Source: Proteobacteria bacterium UBA1847 (GTDB lineage Bacteria; Pseudomonadota; Gammaproteobacteria; Steroidobacterales; Woeseiaceae). Taken from it: a stretch of 14,807 bases of DNA. A program made the position numbers and the translations under genes. Location: NCBI GenBank assembly GCA_002338605.1, contig DDIP01000364.1, positions 1 to 14,807 of the forward strand, written 5' to 3'. Each line of letters opens with the position of its first letter. Position 1 is the stretch's first letter. Positions 14,113 through 14,807 of the stretch are shown one piece after another. The notes below the pieces were generated by a model. It ran no database searches, was not told where the DNA came from, and saw only the letters and a program-made list of their open reading frames with translations.

Positions 14113-14807
14113 GTGCTGAATCCCGCCCGTACCATCGCACTCATCAAGGGAGCGTTATTTGATGCAGAGGCCACGTGGAAAAACTACTTGCAAGATGCTG
14201 ACGACTGGCAAAAGACCGCACTTCTGCTGACGTTACCGTTGATCGTCATTGCCGCCGTGCTCGGCTACATCATTGGTTTTTTCGGCGCTGGTTCGTCGTT
14301 GCTGGGCCTCCGGCCGACGCTGCTGCAGACGCTGGTCACCATGGTCATGAGCGCCATCGCGGCCGGGATGGTTGCGTTCATCGTCAGTGCGCTCGCCGGC
14401 ATGTTCGACGGCAAGGCCAGTTTCGCGCGCGGCCTGGCCGCGACCTCGTTGGCATTCGTGCCTGGCTACCTGGGTCAGGCACTAAACTGGTTACCATGGA
14501 TAGGGACGCTGCTCGCTCTCGCCCTGTTTGTCTACGCGCTGGTCCTGCTCTGGCGCATCATTCCCGTTTACCTGGACGTGCCCGACAGCAAGCGTACAGG
14601 GCACTACATCACTACGCTGATTGCGACGATTGTCGCGATGGCCATCATTTCAATCGTGATGCGTCCCATCATCGCACCCACAATGCCGGACATACCGGGC
14701 TTTTCCGAAACGGCTTCTGGCGACGGCCCGACGGGTATTGGCGGAGTTATTGGTGAAGCCATGCGGCAGGGTGAATTGATGGAGGCAGCCGGAGAAGACC
14801 GGTACGA
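14113..14807 (+). CDS. YIP1-family integral membrane protein (cut by window end)
   Basis: Starts at GTG 14113 with a strong SD (AAAGGAGAA, 14101-14109, 3 nt before the start). The frame is open through the last base, 231 codons with no stop. The N-terminus L-N-P-A-R-T-I-A-L-I-K-G-A-L-F-D, followed by T-W-K-N-Y, is the usual opening of bacterial YIP1-domain proteins. Four to five hydrophobic segments follow: about 41-60, 72-98, 108-120, 124-146 and 159-172. The tail after residue 185 is polar and Gly/Glu-rich and unfinished. Function in bacteria is poorly known; a membrane-organising or transport-related role is guessed from the eukaryotic family. It is separated from the kinase gene by about 150 nt with its own upstream repeat, so it is probably a separate unit. 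Confidence 0.8.
   Translation, partial: MLNPARTIALIKGALFDAEATWKNYLQDADDWQKTALLLTLPLIVIAAVLGYIIGFFGAGSSLLGLRPTLLQTLVTMVMSAIAAGMVAFIVSALAGMFDGKASFARGLAATSLAFVPGYLGQALNWLPWIGTLLALALFVYALVLLWRIIPVYLDVPDSKRTGHYITTLIATIVAMAIISIVMRPIIAPTMPDIPGFSETASGDGPTGIGGVIGEAMRQGELMEAAGEDRY

Noticed and set aside
14042..14119. Short ATG frame (25 codons) before the YIP1 gene
   Set aside because: It has no SD, no recognisable content, and overlaps the SD and start of the YIP1 gene.

Overview
The window looks like chromosomal DNA of a GC-rich gammaproteobacterium, possibly a marine Woeseia- or Xanthomonadales-like lineage. This is inferred from gene content only: several lipoprotein enzymes with short LxxC lipoboxes, a TolB-like/amidohydrolase protein next to a gamma-glutamyltransferase, a LamG-domain exported protein, and an ECF sigma factor followed by a TPR Ser/Thr kinase. 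No ribosomal or other firm taxonomic marker is present. No CRISPR array, tRNA, rRNA, transposase or phage gene was seen.

Left part (1-1922, + strand): the C-terminal end of a gamma-glutamyltransferase overlaps a secreted TolB/amidohydrolase-type gene. That gene is interrupted by an in-frame TAG at 1563-1565 and has lost its metal-binding HxH, so it is probably decaying.

Non-coding region (1923-2542): this is the most interesting stretch. A textbook sigma-54 (-24/-12) promoter at 2196-2212 faces an AT-rich region with no ATG or GTG codon. About 200 nt downstream is a strong Rho-independent terminator (2396-2426). Between them are two runs of AAN triplets and a GAAA-loop hairpin. I interpret this as an undescribed sigma-54-dependent small RNA with Hfq-type A-A-N binding tracts, recalling the CrcZ/CrcY class. 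After it come 19-bp tandem repeats and a sigma-70-like promoter.

Envelope enzyme operon (2543-5662, +): a lipoprotein with a class I methyltransferase fold, a lipoprotein amidase with a complete Ser-Ser-Lys triad, and a membrane-anchored metzincin-like zinc peptidase are tightly packed (1-nt overlap, then a 4-nt gap). They probably act together at the cell envelope.

Metabolic block (5670-8447): a HisN-type inositol-monophosphatase-family phosphatase on the minus strand is divergent from a PduO-type cobalamin adenosyltransferase. The adenosyltransferase is followed by a VOC protein and an overlapping lipoprotein alpha/beta hydrolase. The adenosyltransferase mRNA may be leaderless.

LamG region (8450-10600, minus): one intact exported LamG protein lies between two eroded relatives. 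One is a shrunken copy upstream with its middle deleted. The other is a tail-plus-fragment remnant downstream. The layout suggests an old tandem duplication.

Signalling block (10817-end, +): an ECF sigma factor lacking the usual acidic residues of region 2.2 and carrying threonines there, a transmembrane Ser/Thr kinase with TPR repeats starting 1 nt after it, and a YIP1-family membrane protein that runs off the window end. The sigma/kinase pair suggests activation of the sigma factor by phosphorylation.
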